A stretch of 64,000 nucleotides of DNA from Longilinea sp964536805 (GCA_964536805.1 CAZHYQ010000014.1:1-64000); one strand, 5' to 3'; numbered from the stretch's first letter, positions 8,537-16,852 are shown. Translations and numbers: made by a program. Notes: a model not told the origin generated them from the letters alone.

Positions 8537-9297
8537 ATCTTTTCGCACCGCGGGAAGAATTGACCCTGGCTTCGCCGTGGATCAACGGCACAGGCAGCCT
8601 GGGATTTGCTCCTGGTAGCAGCTGGACGGTGCCTTTCGAGCAAGGAGCATTTATCACCAATCCCATCAGCCTGCGTCCGCGCACCCCTGCCGAGGACCGC
8701 GCCTTGATCGAATATCCCGGCGGCTTTTTGCTCCACACAGGCATTGCCAATCCAGGAATCAACGAAGCAATCAATCGTTATGCCGCCCGCTGGGCGCGTG
8801 CAACGCTGCCAGTGTGGGTGTATATCCTGGCGGATACCCCCGAAAACGTCCGGCAGATGGTTAAGACCCTGGAGGAATTGGAAGGCGTGTCGGCCATTGT
8901 GCTTGGACTACCGCCGCGCGCCTACAGCGAACAGGCGCTGGCCCTGACGGCCGCAGCTAGTGGAGAACGCCCATTAGTGGTTGAGATTCCCCTGTCATCC
9001 GCCTCTGAGGGTTGGGTCGGGCGGTTGGCGGGTTTGGGTGTCAGCGCCCTCAGCCTGGCCGCCCCGCGTGGCGCCTTGCCAGGCCAGGCCGGGCAAGTGA
9101 TTGGCGGTCACCTGATCGGTCCAGGTTTGTTTCCACAGGTACTGGCGGCCGTCCGGACTGCGCGCCGTTCACACCTGCCGCTGATTGCGTCAGCAGGCGT
9201 TTATTCTAAAGCCCAGGGCGAGACTTTATTGCAGGCTGGCGCCTGGGCGGTTGCCCTGGATGGGGTACTTTGGCGCGGTTGGGATGAGGAATCATAA
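8533..9297 (+). CDS. Divergent dihydroorotate dehydrogenase-like protein
   Basis: This 254-residue TIM-barrel protein aligns by eye with PyrD. GAFITNPISLRPRTPAEDRALIEYPGGFLLHTGIANPGINEAI parallels the N-terminal FMN region, and the C-terminal GVYSKAQGETLLQAGAWAVALDGVLW parallels the phosphate-binding end. It is about 50 residues shorter than PyrDB. Where class 1 enzymes carry the N-x-SCPN loop with the catalytic cysteine, it reads AIVLGLPPRAYSEQA, with no cysteine. It may be an FMN oxidoreductase with another substrate or a catalytically altered paralogue. It is translationally coupled to the PyrK-like subunit through a 4-nt overlap. Confidence 0.65.
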   Translation: MNLFAPREELTLASPWINGTGSLGFAPGSSWTVPFEQGAFITNPISLRPRTPAEDRALIEYPGGFLLHTGIANPGINEAINRYAARWARATLPVWVYILADTPENVRQMVKTLEELEGVSAIVLGLPPRAYSEQALALTAAASGERPLVVEIPLSSASEGWVGRLAGLGVSALSLAAPRGALPGQAGQVIGGHLIGPGLFPQVLAAVRTARRSHLPLIASAGVYSKAQGETLLQAGAWAVALDGVLWRGWDEES

Positions 9298-9326
9298 CGG
9301 CAGCCGGTTGGCTGCCGTTGTTGTTA
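9296..9326 (+). terminator. Terminator after the DHODH-like gene
   Basis: AACGGCAGCC and GGCTGCCGTT form a 10-bp stem with a GGTT loop and a GTTGTT tail. It overlaps the stop codon and also faces the end of dtd. Confidence 0.65.
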
Positions 9327-9339
9327 GATGGACTGGCGG

Positions 9340-9777
9340 TTACATCTCAAAAAGGATCGTTACCGGGCCGTCGTTTTCGATTTGCACTTGCATGTCTGCG
9401 CCAAATTCGCCCTGTTGGGTGGGAATGCCGGCTTCGGAAAGCAGTTGGGCAAAACGGTCGCAAAGCGGGCGGGCCAGGTCGGGCGGTGCAGCATCGATAA
9501 ACGAAGGCCGGTTGCCGCGGCGCGTGTCAGCGTAGAGGGTGAATTGCGAAACGACGATGGCCTGGCCGCCGATATCGATGCACGAACGGTTCATTTTGCC
9601 TTCGGCATCGGCAAAAATGCGTAAAAGGGCAATTTTCCGTGCCAGATTGCGCGCTTTCTCTTCATCATCGTTTGGACCAATGCCCAGGAGAATGACCAGA
9701 CCCGCACCGATCTCGGCAATGCTGCGGCCAGCAACGCTCACTTTGCCTTGAGTCACCCGCTGGACAACTGCGCGCAC
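9340..9777 (-). CDS. dtd: D-aminoacyl-tRNA deacylase
   Basis: Dtd hydrolyses D-aminoacyl-tRNA and glycyl-tRNA(Ala), keeping D-amino acids out of translation. The 145 residues match the family length. It has the N-terminal MRAVVQRVTQGKVSV, the catalytic SQFTLYAD motif, RRGNRPSFIDAA, and a C-terminal NDGPVTILFE that corresponds to the Gly-cisPro-bearing region. It starts 3 nt after the trpS stop, so the unit selW-like, trpS, dtd is one operon with a protein-synthesis theme. Confidence 0.95.
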   Translation of the reverse strand: MRAVVQRVTQGKVSVAGRSIAEIGAGLVILLGIGPNDDEEKARNLARKIALLRIFADAEGKMNRSCIDIGGQAIVVSQFTLYADTRRGNRPSFIDAAPPDLARPLCDRFAQLLSEAGIPTQQGEFGADMQVQIENDGPVTILFEM

Positions 9778-9780
9778 GGG

Positions 9781-10779
9781 TCAGGCTTTCTCGGCCAATC
9801 CGACGGCCGCGCGAACATCGCGCATGGTTTCTTCGGCCAGGAGGGTTGCGCGGCGGGCGCCGTCATGCAAAACATCCCAGACCGCGTCAGGCTTGGCATC
9901 CAATTCGGCGCGCCGGTCGCGGAACGGTTGCAAATGGGCATTCATGTTTTTGGCCAGTAACTTTTTACAATCCACGCAGCCAATGCCAGCCCGGCGGCAT
10001 TCGACGTTGACCATCTCTATTTCTTCCGGGCTGGAAAAAACTTTGTGCATGGTAAACACGTTGCAAACATCCGGGTTACCCGGGTCGCTGCGGCGAATGC
10101 GCGCGGGGTCGGTGACCATGCTCATCACCAGTTTTTGGGTTTCGGCGGGCGTGGCTGCCAGTTCGATGTGATTGTTCAGGCTTTTGCCCATTTTCTGCTG
10201 GCCGTCAATGCCCAGTACCTTCGGCACCGTGGTGACTTTGATTTGCGGTTCAAGCAGGGCGTTGGTATTGAAGTGGTAATTAAAAGACCGTACCGTTTCG
10301 CGCGCAAACTCGAGATGCGGCGCCTGATCGACGCCCACCGGAACCAACGTGGCGCGGTAGAGGGCAATATCGGCCGTCATGAGCACCGGGTAGCCAACCA
10401 GACCGTAATTGATGTTGTGCGGCTGTTGGCGGGCTTTCTCTTTGAAAGTTGGCAGATCGGTCAATTTGCCGAGCGGCGTCACCATCGAAAGGATTGTGTG
10501 CAATTCGGTGACCTGCGGGACATGCGACTGGATAAAGATGATGGCTTTCTGCGGATCGATGCCGGCGGCCAGCCAGTCCAGCGCCATTTCGTAGCAATTC
10601 TGGCGCAGGTCAAGCGTTGATTCCAAAGTGGTTAACGCGTGCAGATCAACAATGCAGTAAACGCATTCGTATTCTTCCTGCAGCGCCACGTAATTTTTAA
10701 TGGCACCGAGGTAATTCCCCAGGTGCTGGCGGCCTGTGGGGCGGGCGCCGGAAAAAACTCGTCCAGATTTGGGACTCAT
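9781..10779 (-). CDS. trpS: Tryptophan--tRNA ligase
   Basis: TrpS charges tRNA-Trp in the cytoplasm. The 332-residue class I synthetase has the HIGH-like ARPTGRQHLGNY at residues 12-23, GLVGYPVLMTADIALY, VPVGVDQAPHLEF, and the KMSKS-like QKMGKS ending at residue 200. Its ATG overlaps the stop codon of the upstream SelW-like gene as ATGA, so the two are translationally coupled, and dtd follows after 3 nt. Confidence 0.96.
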   Translation of the reverse strand: MSPKSGRVFSGARPTGRQHLGNYLGAIKNYVALQEEYECVYCIVDLHALTTLESTLDLRQNCYEMALDWLAAGIDPQKAIIFIQSHVPQVTELHTILSMVTPLGKLTDLPTFKEKARQQPHNINYGLVGYPVLMTADIALYRATLVPVGVDQAPHLEFARETVRSFNYHFNTNALLEPQIKVTTVPKVLGIDGQQKMGKSLNNHIELAATPAETQKLVMSMVTDPARIRRSDPGNPDVCNVFTMHKVFSSPEEIEMVNVECRRAGIGCVDCKKLLAKNMNAHLQPFRDRRAELDAKPDAVWDVLHDGARRATLLAEETMRDVRAAVGLAEKA

Positions 10780-11030
10780 GGTTGCCTTTCCTGAAGCAGT
10801 TGTTTGATCAAGCGTGTGATTTCTCCCGGTTCTGCATGGCGGCGGGTCTGTAATTTGGAATAAATCAAGCGTTCATTCACAATAACTTCGAAACGGCCTC
10901 CCTCAGACGGAATCAAGGTCAGGCTTTCGATTTCGGGTTCGAAGTTGTTGAGCAGTTCGGATGCCAGACTGGCAGCCCTGGGGAGATATCTTCAAGCAGT
11001 GCAGTATTGCACGCTAATTTTTAGGAGCAT
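10776..11030 (-). CDS. SelW/Rdx-family selenoprotein with CxxU motif
   Basis: Read from the ATG at 11030, this 84-codon gene has an in-frame TGA at codon 13 (10992-10994) and continues to a second TGA that overlaps the trpS start. The translation runs LLKISVQYCTA-U-RYLPRAA, then SLASELLNNFEPEIESLTLI and GGRFEVIVNERLIYSK. That is the SelW/SelT/Rdx thioredoxin-like pattern: beta strand, C-x-x-U redox motif, helix with RAA and LL, then the GG-F-V-V strand. Rdx proteins are small cytoplasmic thiol/selenol redox proteins. Upstream GGAGG at 9 nt supports this start. A UGCCA-GUC-UGGCA hairpin follows the TGA at the right distance for bSECIS. Start-to-stop gene calling misses it completely. Confidence 0.88.
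10962..10974 (-). promoter_or_regulatory. Candidate bSECIS hairpin of the SelW-like gene
   Basis: The RNA segment 18-30 nt after the UGA folds as UGCCA-GUC-UGGCA. The apical G-U 23-24 nt from the UGA matches the bacterial SECIS rule. Confidence 0.7.
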
Positions 11031-11129
11031 TGGGGCTGCCTCCGCGGGGTAAAATTGCCCTCTCACTTACAGACCGATCTGATGAATGAGAAGAATAGCA
11101 AAATTATAATCCAAGGCGTCCTGTTTTGG

Positions 11130-11135
11130 TACAAT
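11130..11135 (+). promoter_or_regulatory. -10 box of the sugar transferase gene
   Basis: TACAAT ends 6 nt before the GTG at 11142. This decides that start over the upstream TTG (11055) and ATG (11082) and implies a leaderless message. Confidence 0.5.
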
Positions 11136-11141
11136 GACGGT

Positions 11142-11774
11142 GTGAGTACCCGTCTCCTCCCACACGGCATTCCTCTGGAAAAACGAGCGTTTGACCTGAT
11201 TTTGGTCATTCCAGGATTGATTTTATTAGCGCCATTGATGGGCTTGGTTGCATTGGTGGTCCGCATTAAGCTGGGCCGGCCGGTTCTTTTCCGGCAGGTA
11301 CGGCCAGGCCTTAACCGCGAACTATTTACCCTGTATAAATTTCGCAGTATGCGCGCAGAAGTCGATTCGGATGGCAGTCTGTTGCCGGATGCGGCCAGGC
11401 TGACTGGTTTTGGCCGCACTTTGCGCGCTTTCAGCCTGGATGAATTGCCGGAATTCTTTAATGTTTTGCGTGGCGAATTAAGCCTGGTTGGACCGCGCCC
11501 CCTGTTGGTGCAATACCTTGACCGTTATACGCCTGAACAGGCACGCCGCCATTCAGTGCTGCCTGGCATCACCGGTTGGGCGCAAATCCATGGACGCAAT
11601 GCCCTTACCTGGGAAGACAAATTTAAACTGGATGTCTGGTATGTGGACCATTGGTCGATCTGGCTTGATATCAAGATTCTGCTATTGACTGTCTGGAAAG
11701 TTTTACGGCGCGAAGGGATCAATGCGCCTGGGCAGGCAACGGCTGGTGAATTTATGGGAACTCCGCCGGAATGA
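11142..11774 (+). CDS. Undecaprenyl-phosphate sugar-1-phosphate transferase (PglC/WbaP type)
   Basis: These monotopic phosphoglycosyl transferases move a sugar-1-phosphate onto undecaprenyl phosphate as the first step of surface glycan assembly. From the GTG at 11142 the protein has 210 residues, the small PglC size. KRAFDLILVIPGLILLAPLMGLVALVV forms the N-terminal re-entrant membrane helix. Then come KFRSMR, the catalytic Asp-Glu pair at residues 100-101 in FSLDELPEFFNVL, RGELSLVGPRPLL, and LPGITGWAQIHGRN. It is divergent from the selenoprotein-trpS-dtd unit and convergent with the lipoprotein gene. Which sugar it transfers cannot be told from sequence. Confidence 0.88.
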   Translation: MSTRLLPHGIPLEKRAFDLILVIPGLILLAPLMGLVALVVRIKLGRPVLFRQVRPGLNRELFTLYKFRSMRAEVDSDGSLLPDAARLTGFGRTLRAFSLDELPEFFNVLRGELSLVGPRPLLVQYLDRYTPEQARRHSVLPGITGWAQIHGRNALTWEDKFKLDVWYVDHWSIWLDIKILLLTVWKVLRREGINAPGQATAGEFMGTPPE

Positions 11775-11783
11775 TCTTCAGTT

Positions 11784-12830
11784 TTATTCTGGCGGTACGC
11801 TGAAGGGATTGACCAGATCGTTTTGAAGATTCTCAATCATCGCATTGACCAGTTCCTGCCGCCCCGGGCTGAGTTTTGCCGGGTCGATATTGGATAATTC
11901 AACGGTTGCCTGCAGCAATTGACCGGGTTTCTTCGCCAAAAGATCCGGCCAGAGCGTTTGGAGTTGGGAAATGCTGTCCATTGAGACGGTAGCAGCCCAG
12001 GCTGATTGCAGGTCTGCGGTTGGGGGTTCGCTGCCAATCAGGATCATGCCTTTTTCGCTCAATGCCGAGAGCAATTCCGGGCTGGCGGCTGCATCGCTGA
12101 CGTAAATCACCTCGATGATATTTTTGTTAAGATCATCAAAAGCTGTCTGCCAGGCTGAAGCCGGGCTGTTGGCGGGAAGCGCCGCGCTGAGCGGAAAAAG
12201 AACGACTGGCGCGTAAGCTGGTGCACAGCGGCCGCAGAAAAAACGCCCGCCGTTGCTGAATACCGCCTGAACCTGATTGCCCAACGGGCCGTCGGAAGGC
12301 AGCAGACCGGCTCCGCGCCAGTCGGGTGCAATCAGGGTGGACATATACCCGGCGATAAATACAGCCTGTTCGGGCCGGTTGTGAATAATATTGAGATTTG
12401 CGCTGGGATTCAGATTGGCGGGGGTAATGGCAATAAATTGCACCTGGGGTGCTCCGGCGGCCAATTCGCCCATTCCGTCAGCCTGCCCAATCCAGACCAC
12501 TACTTTCACCTCAGGCGTCAAATCCGCGGGAATCAAGTTACTGGCTTGCAACAGGTTCATATTTTCTTGCCCGGCCAGATCGGTTAGCACCGTTTCTGCC
12601 TTTTGCACGTCAGAGGAAGACGCACCGGCATCGCTGACCAGAATTATTTTGGCCGGTTCTGCTGTAAACTCCGGTGTTGGTACTAGGGTAGCGGGCTTTT
12701 CAAGGGGTGGGTTGGTAGCGGTGGCAGTAATTGCCGGCGATGAAGGGTTGCAAGCAGCCAGCACAATCAGGATCGCAGCGAACAGGGTGATACACGCTGA
12801 ACGGACAAATTGGTTCGAATAATGCAACAT
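11784..12830 (-). CDS. BMP-family substrate-binding-like lipoprotein
   Basis: A 348-residue lipoprotein with a signal peptide and lipobox LAAC (Cys27), followed by a Thr/Pro-rich linker. The mature part resembles the BMP/Med family of periplasmic binding proteins, which bind nucleosides for ABC import. The clearest match is HNRPEQAVFIAGYMSTLIA, equivalent to the EGAFLAGYLAA motif. NIIEVIYVSDAAASPELLSALSEKGMILIGSEPP resembles the second-lobe ligand region. No permease or ATPase genes are adjacent, so it may be a sensor rather than a transporter component. It is a single gene convergent with the sugar transferase. Confidence 0.7.
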   Translation of the reverse strand: MLHYSNQFVRSACITLFAAILIVLAACNPSSPAITATATNPPLEKPATLVPTPEFTAEPAKIILVSDAGASSSDVQKAETVLTDLAGQENMNLLQASNLIPADLTPEVKVVVWIGQADGMGELAAGAPQVQFIAITPANLNPSANLNIIHNRPEQAVFIAGYMSTLIAPDWRGAGLLPSDGPLGNQVQAVFSNGGRFFCGRCAPAYAPVVLFPLSAALPANSPASAWQTAFDDLNKNIIEVIYVSDAAASPELLSALSEKGMILIGSEPPTADLQSAWAATVSMDSISQLQTLWPDLLAKKPGQLLQATVELSNIDPAKLSPGRQELVNAMIENLQNDLVNPFSVPPE

Positions 12831-12873
12831 TGATCAGGAAGCTCCCTCTGAAGCCTGATGATACCGTATGTAT

Positions 12874-12879
12874 TATAAT
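12874..12879 (+). promoter_or_regulatory. -10 box of the HAD/DUF389 operon (leaderless)
   Basis: A consensus TATAAT ends 6 nt before the ATG at 12886. An upstream in-frame ATG at 12868 lies before this box and cannot be on the transcript. Confidence 0.6.
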
Positions 12880-12885
12880 TGTGCC

Positions 12886-13356
12886 ATGATTGAGTTGGAC
12901 ATTCCGGGGCAGCACAACCTACGGCTCTCGCATCTGGTTTGCGATGTGAGCGGCACCCTGACCCTGGATGGGCGCTTGGTGGATGGACTGATCCGTCCCT
13001 TGAATTTGCTGCGCGACCGTCTGGAGCTGCATCTCATCACGGCCGACACCCACGGAAAACAGGCTGAGATCGATCAGGTCTTGAATTTGCGTGCAGTCCG
13101 CCTTCAACCCGGCGACGAGGCGTTCCAAAAAGCTGATTTTGTGCGCAGTCTTGGCGCAGAAGAAGTGGTCGCGATCGGCCAGGGAGCAAATGATGCCAGG
13201 ATGTTGGAAGTTGCCGGTTTGGGCATTGCCGTGCTCTCGCGTGAGGGATTATCCCGTGAAACGCTGATGGCAGCGGATTTGGTTGTGCCGGATATTTTTG
13301 CCGCCCTGGAATTGTTGGAAAAACCCCTGCGAATTGTTGCGACACTGAGAAAATGA
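12886..13356 (+). CDS. Small HAD-like protein (soluble P-type ATPase family)
   Basis: A 156-residue HAD-fold protein related to the COG4087 'soluble P-type ATPase' group. Motif I is D20-V-S-G-T-L-T, where the second Asp of ordinary HAD phosphatases is Ser, as in the DKTGT loop of P-type ATPases. Motif II is in LHLITADTHG, and motif IV is VVAIGQGANDARML. There is no cap domain. The start at 12886 is fixed by the -10 box. Its stop overlaps the next gene as ATGA, so it is coupled to the DUF389-like membrane protein. The substrate is unknown. Confidence 0.75.
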   Translation: MIELDIPGQHNLRLSHLVCDVSGTLTLDGRLVDGLIRPLNLLRDRLELHLITADTHGKQAEIDQVLNLRAVRLQPGDEAFQKADFVRSLGAEEVVAIGQGANDARMLEVAGLGIAVLSREGLSRETLMAADLVVPDIFAALELLEKPLRIVATLRK

Positions 13357-14552
13357 ATTTACCCTCCATAGAACCCATCCTGCCCGAAGATCCCGATGCC
13401 CTTCCGCCCGCGCGGCGGAGACGGTTGCGCCGGATCAATTTTTCCGGCACAAGCCAGAACGAACGGGCCGAATTCTTATCCGATGTCGCGCACCGGGTGA
13501 CACCATCAGTTGACTTCTTCCTTTTCACATTGCTGAGCGGTGTGGCTGTAGCTGCCGCCCTGGTGTTGGACTCGCCGGCCTTGTTTTTACTGGCTGTATT
13601 GCTGGCACCTTTTCTGGCTCCGGTGATGGGATTGGCTTTTGGCACTTTGCTTGGTTCGCCGAGGTTCTTTTTGCAAGCACTGATTGCGATTCTTTTCGGT
13701 GCGTTAACCCAGTTTGGCATGGGTGCACTGGCAGGCTGGGCCACACAATATTTCCAGCCTGTGATGGTAACGCAAGCCAGGTTGCATGCGGCTTTCACCT
13801 GGCCAGATATTCTGCTAGTTACTCTTGGCGCGGCATTGACGACCTTCCTTGTGGCGCGGTCGCCTGATTCGAAACCGCTGATCAGCAACGTGGCTTTGGT
13901 GTATGTACTCTATCTGCCAGTTGCCGTGGCTGGTTTTGGCTTAACCTCAGGCGCTCCTGGACTGTGGCCGGATGGTGTAATTGTCTTTGCTGTGCATCTA
14001 GCCTGGGCAGTGCTGGTAGGTGCCATCGTACTGGCTGTAATGCGCTTGCGTCCGTTGAATTTATTCGGATATACCCTTACAACGAGTTTGATTCTGGTCT
14101 GCGTCCTGGCGGCAGTGGCTATTCTGGGGTATGGAACAGCCAGACAGCAGCAAATGGCTTTGCAGCCGCCGGGTATTACTTTACCCAGCCACACTCCGAC
14201 CGTGACTGACACTCCGGTTCCAACCGATACGCCCATGCCGCCTACCAAAACAATAACGCCTACAAACACCCTGGTTCCTTCTGCAACGCCTACGCTCACG
14301 CTCACACCTGTCCCGACTCCGCTATGGGCAAAAGTGTTTGCACCGCAATCAAACGGCGTACTGGTCCGGCTTGAGCCAAGTGGATCTTCCAAGATCGTTG
14401 CCAGCCTGCTAAACGATAACCTGGTTGAGGTTTTACCCGAAATGGTGCAGGATGGTTCGGTCACCTGGGTGCACGTCCGCATCAATGGCACCACGCTGGG
14501 CTGGATCAACCAATCCTTGCTAATTACTGCGACGCCAGCACCCAGTTGGTAA
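13353..14552 (+). CDS. DUF389-like membrane protein with Thr/Pro linker and SH3-like C-terminus
   Basis: This 399-residue protein has a charged N-terminus. At least six membrane helices follow, including SPALFLLAVLLAPFLAPVMGLAFGTLLGSPRFFLQAL, which resembles the DUF389 (TIGR00341) core. A Thr/Pro-rich extracytoplasmic linker spans about residues 262-320 (TPTVTDTPVPTDTPMPP and so on). The last 75 residues (SNGVLVRLEPSGSSKIVASLLNDNLVEVLPE, then GWINQSLL) look like a bacterial SH3 domain that could bind cell wall. It is translationally coupled to the small HAD protein. The combination suggests an envelope protein; its biochemical role is unknown. Confidence 0.68.
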   Translation: MNLPSIEPILPEDPDALPPARRRRLRRINFSGTSQNERAEFLSDVAHRVTPSVDFFLFTLLSGVAVAAALVLDSPALFLLAVLLAPFLAPVMGLAFGTLLGSPRFFLQALIAILFGALTQFGMGALAGWATQYFQPVMVTQARLHAAFTWPDILLVTLGAALTTFLVARSPDSKPLISNVALVYVLYLPVAVAGFGLTSGAPGLWPDGVIVFAVHLAWAVLVGAIVLAVMRLRPLNLFGYTLTTSLILVCVLAAVAILGYGTARQQQMALQPPGITLPSHTPTVTDTPVPTDTPMPPTKTITPTNTLVPSATPTLTLTPVPTPLWAKVFAPQSNGVLVRLEPSGSSKIVASLLNDNLVEVLPEMVQDGSVTWVHVRINGTTLGWINQSLLITATPAPSW

Positions 14553-14558
14553 AGCGGC

Positions 14559-14564
14559 TATAAT
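14559..14564 (+). promoter_or_regulatory. -10 box of the phosphohexomutase gene
   Basis: TATAAT lies 39 nt before the ATG and leaves a leader containing the AGGGAG ribosome site. Confidence 0.45.
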
Positions 14565-14603
14565 CTACACTCAATTTGATATTTAGGGAGTACAGTAAAG
14601 AAT

Positions 14604-16064
14604 ATGACGATCCATTTTGGCACGGATGGTTGGCGCGCAGTTATTTCCGATACTTTCACTTTTGAAAATTTACGCCTGGTCACACAGGCCATTGCCGATT
14701 CCGTTTCGTCGGGGTCATGGCTCAATGGCAACGCGCCAGAGAGCCCGGTTGATTACAAGAAAATGGTGGTTGGTTTCGATACCCGTTTTCTGTCAGACCG
14801 GTATGCCACCGAGGTGGCGCGCGTGTTGGCTGCCAATGGTTACACAGTTCACATCTCACAGGCCGATGTGCCAACTCCTACGTTATCTTATGCAGTAAGG
14901 AATCTCGGCGCTGTCGGCGGCGTAATGATTACTGCTTCGCATAATGCACCGCGTTATAACGGCGTCAAGTTAAAATCGGCGTTCGGCGGGTCAGCCTCCC
15001 CGGAACAATGCCGCCGGGTGGAGGTTTATCTTAACGACAATGAAGCCCAGGCGCGCGGTCCCAATTTGATGGATTATGAACACGCCAAAGCAAGCGGATT
15101 GATTCAGCGTTTCAACCCCATTCCGGCTTATTATGATCACCTGCGTAAATTGATCAATTTTGATGTAATCGCCGAAAATCCGCAGCGCATTGTTGTGGAT
15201 TCAATGTATGGATCGGGCCGGGGCGTCATTCGGGGAATCCTCCAGGGCACTGGTTGTGAAGTTGCCGAAGTACGCGGAGAAATGAATCCCGGATTCGGCG
15301 GCGTCCATCCAGAACCGATTGCCCGTTACCTGGGAACACTGGCCGGTGCCATCAGTACCGGGGCAGGCAATTTTGGCATCGCTACTGATGGCGATGCCGA
15401 CCGGACTGGCGCCATGGATGAACGGGGAAACTTTGTCGATCCGCACAAAATCATGGCGCTAGCTTTGAGATACCTGGTGGAGAAACGCGGCATGACCGGA
15501 TCGGTCGTCCGAACCGTATCGACCACCCGCATGATTGACCGCCTTGCCGTGCGGTATGGTCTGGCACTGCATGAAACGCCGGTAGGTTTTAATCACATCG
15601 CTGATTGGATGATGAAAGAGGATGTGCTGATCGGCGGTGAAGAGTCTGGCGGTATTTCCTTCCGCGGACACATTCCCGAAGGGGATGGCGTACTGATGGG
15701 TTTACTGGTGGTTGAAATGGTGGCTGCTTACGGCATGCCATTGGGTGAACTGGTGGATAATTTACTCGAGGATGTGGGGCCGGCTTTCTATGACCGCAAA
15801 GACCTACGCTTAAAGCGGCCAGTGGCAAAGGAACAAATGATCAAGCTGTTGGTGGAAAAAGCGCCCAAGGAAATTGGGGGCGCTGCCATTGCGCAGGTGA
15901 GCACCATGGATGGCGTGAAGTACATCATGGCGGATGATTCATGGCTTCTGGTAAGACCTTCGGGCACCGAGCCGGTGCTGCGAGTTTACGCCGAAGGCCG
16001 CAGTGTCGCCATGGTCCGGGCATTGCTGGCTTACGGCGAGGAAATTGCCGCCAGTATTGTTTAA
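14604..16064 (+). CDS. Phosphoglucomutase/phosphomannomutase family protein
   Basis: Alpha-D-phosphohexomutases interconvert hexose 1- and 6-phosphates through a phosphoserine. The 486 residues contain FGTDGWRAVISD at the start and the active-site ITASHNAPRYNG with phospho-Ser112. The metal loop is DGDADRTGA, the sugar-binding loop GGEESGGISF, and the phosphate-binding loop RPSGTEPVLRVYAE. The order and length match the two-substrate PGM/PMM group. It could feed glucose-1-phosphate or mannose-1-phosphate to the glycan genes in this window. AGGGAG precedes the ATG and a strong terminator follows. Confidence 0.92.
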   Translation: MTIHFGTDGWRAVISDTFTFENLRLVTQAIADSVSSGSWLNGNAPESPVDYKKMVVGFDTRFLSDRYATEVARVLAANGYTVHISQADVPTPTLSYAVRNLGAVGGVMITASHNAPRYNGVKLKSAFGGSASPEQCRRVEVYLNDNEAQARGPNLMDYEHAKASGLIQRFNPIPAYYDHLRKLINFDVIAENPQRIVVDSMYGSGRGVIRGILQGTGCEVAEVRGEMNPGFGGVHPEPIARYLGTLAGAISTGAGNFGIATDGDADRTGAMDERGNFVDPHKIMALALRYLVEKRGMTGSVVRTVSTTRMIDRLAVRYGLALHETPVGFNHIADWMMKEDVLIGGEESGGISFRGHIPEGDGVLMGLLVVEMVAAYGMPLGELVDNLLEDVGPAFYDRKDLRLKRPVAKEQMIKLLVEKAPKEIGGAAIAQVSTMDGVKYIMADDSWLLVRPSGTEPVLRVYAEGRSVAMVRALLAYGEEIAASIV

Positions 16065-16087
16065 GATATTGCATTCGAAATTATAAG

Positions 16088-16132
16088 AACTCAGGTCGTC
16101 CGGTTTACGCCACCGGACAGCCTGAGTTTTTT
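16088..16132 (+). terminator. Terminator of the phosphohexomutase gene
   Basis: AACTCAGG/CCTGAGTT with an inner GTCCGGT/ACCGGAC stem, followed by a T run. Confidence 0.88.
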
Positions 16133-16134
16133 GG

Positions 16135-16169
16135 TAAACAAATCCGCCCCAAATTGGTCTGGGGCGGAT
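16135..16169 (-). terminator. Terminator of the GlmL/DWL operon
   Basis: ATCCGCCCC pairs with GGGGCGGAT; on the minus strand it is followed by TTTGTTT. It ends the minus-strand run of genes from 24646. Confidence 0.75.
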
Positions 16170-16237
16170 AGTTAAGCGATGTCAATAGAGAGATGCCAGA
16201 AAGAGGAAAGTTGGTAATAATTGTGGTTCGAAGACTA

Positions 16238-16852
16238 TCAGGTTGTTGATTGGCGCAGCCGCCTGGCGAGGAAGATTACCAACAGTAAAATGGCGGCAGC
16301 ACCCAGCAATCCTGGCAGCCCAACATCCTCGGCAAAGCCGGTTTTCGGGAGAGCCGTGGTGGTACCGGTGATCTTGGTGCCAACGGCGACCTGGGTCTGG
16401 AAGGCAGCCACGGTTGCCGTACGTGCTGCTGGATCCGCCAAACCGCTCGCGATGCTGGTAGCGGTCAAATCCAGCGTTGCGGTTGGAACCGCGACAACCG
16501 GCGTGTTGGTGGCAGGTATCGCAGTCATGGTGGGCGCCCCGGCAGTCTGAGTGAGACGCTGGATGTTCAGCCCTGCCGATTGAGTGGCGCTCATGGCTGT
16601 GGCGGTATTATTGGCGTTGATAACCGCAGCAGTCTCCTGCAATGATTTTGTCTGGCGCGGTTGTCCAAGGAAGATGTATAAACCCAGGCCAATCAGGCTG
16701 ATCACAAAAATAGCGCCAATGATGCCAACCGCGAGCAGAAAATTGCGGTTGCCGCCATTTTTACCACCGCCAGGTTGCGGGTCTTCTTTTAATGACCCTT
16801 CCTCGGGTGAAAAATCGTCAAACTGGGTGTCATCGAAATCATTTATGGTCAT
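16238..16852 (-). CDS. Membrane protein with C-terminal LPKTG sorting-like signal
   Basis: A 204-residue protein with an acidic N-terminus (MTINDFDDTQFDDF), one membrane helix (FLLAVGIIGAIFVISLIGLGLYIF), and a Thr/Ala-rich extracytoplasmic stretch. The C-terminus is ALPKTGF, then a hydrophobic helix and RRLRQ. The latter has the three-part form of an LPXTG sortase signal. Having both an internal helix and a sorting tail is unusual; the protein could be held in the membrane at one end and linked to the wall at the other. The start at 16852 has GAGAGGT upstream; an ATG at 16885 is less likely. It lies 40 nt after the preceding gene, so it may be the last gene of the operon. No sortase gene is in the window. 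Confidence 0.6.
   Translation of the reverse strand: MTINDFDDTQFDDFSPEEGSLKEDPQPGGGKNGGNRNFLLAVGIIGAIFVISLIGLGLYIFLGQPRQTKSLQETAAVINANNTATAMSATQSAGLNIQRLTQTAGAPTMTAIPATNTPVVAVPTATLDLTATSIASGLADPAARTATVAAFQTQVAVGTKITGTTTALPKTGFAEDVGLPGLLGAAAILLLVIFLARRLRQSTT

Noticed and set aside
13037..13888. A 283-codon minus-strand frame opposite the HAD/DUF389 genes
   Set aside because: It is rich in Arg/Ala/Asn with no domain, and the plus-strand genes are coupled by an ATGA overlap.
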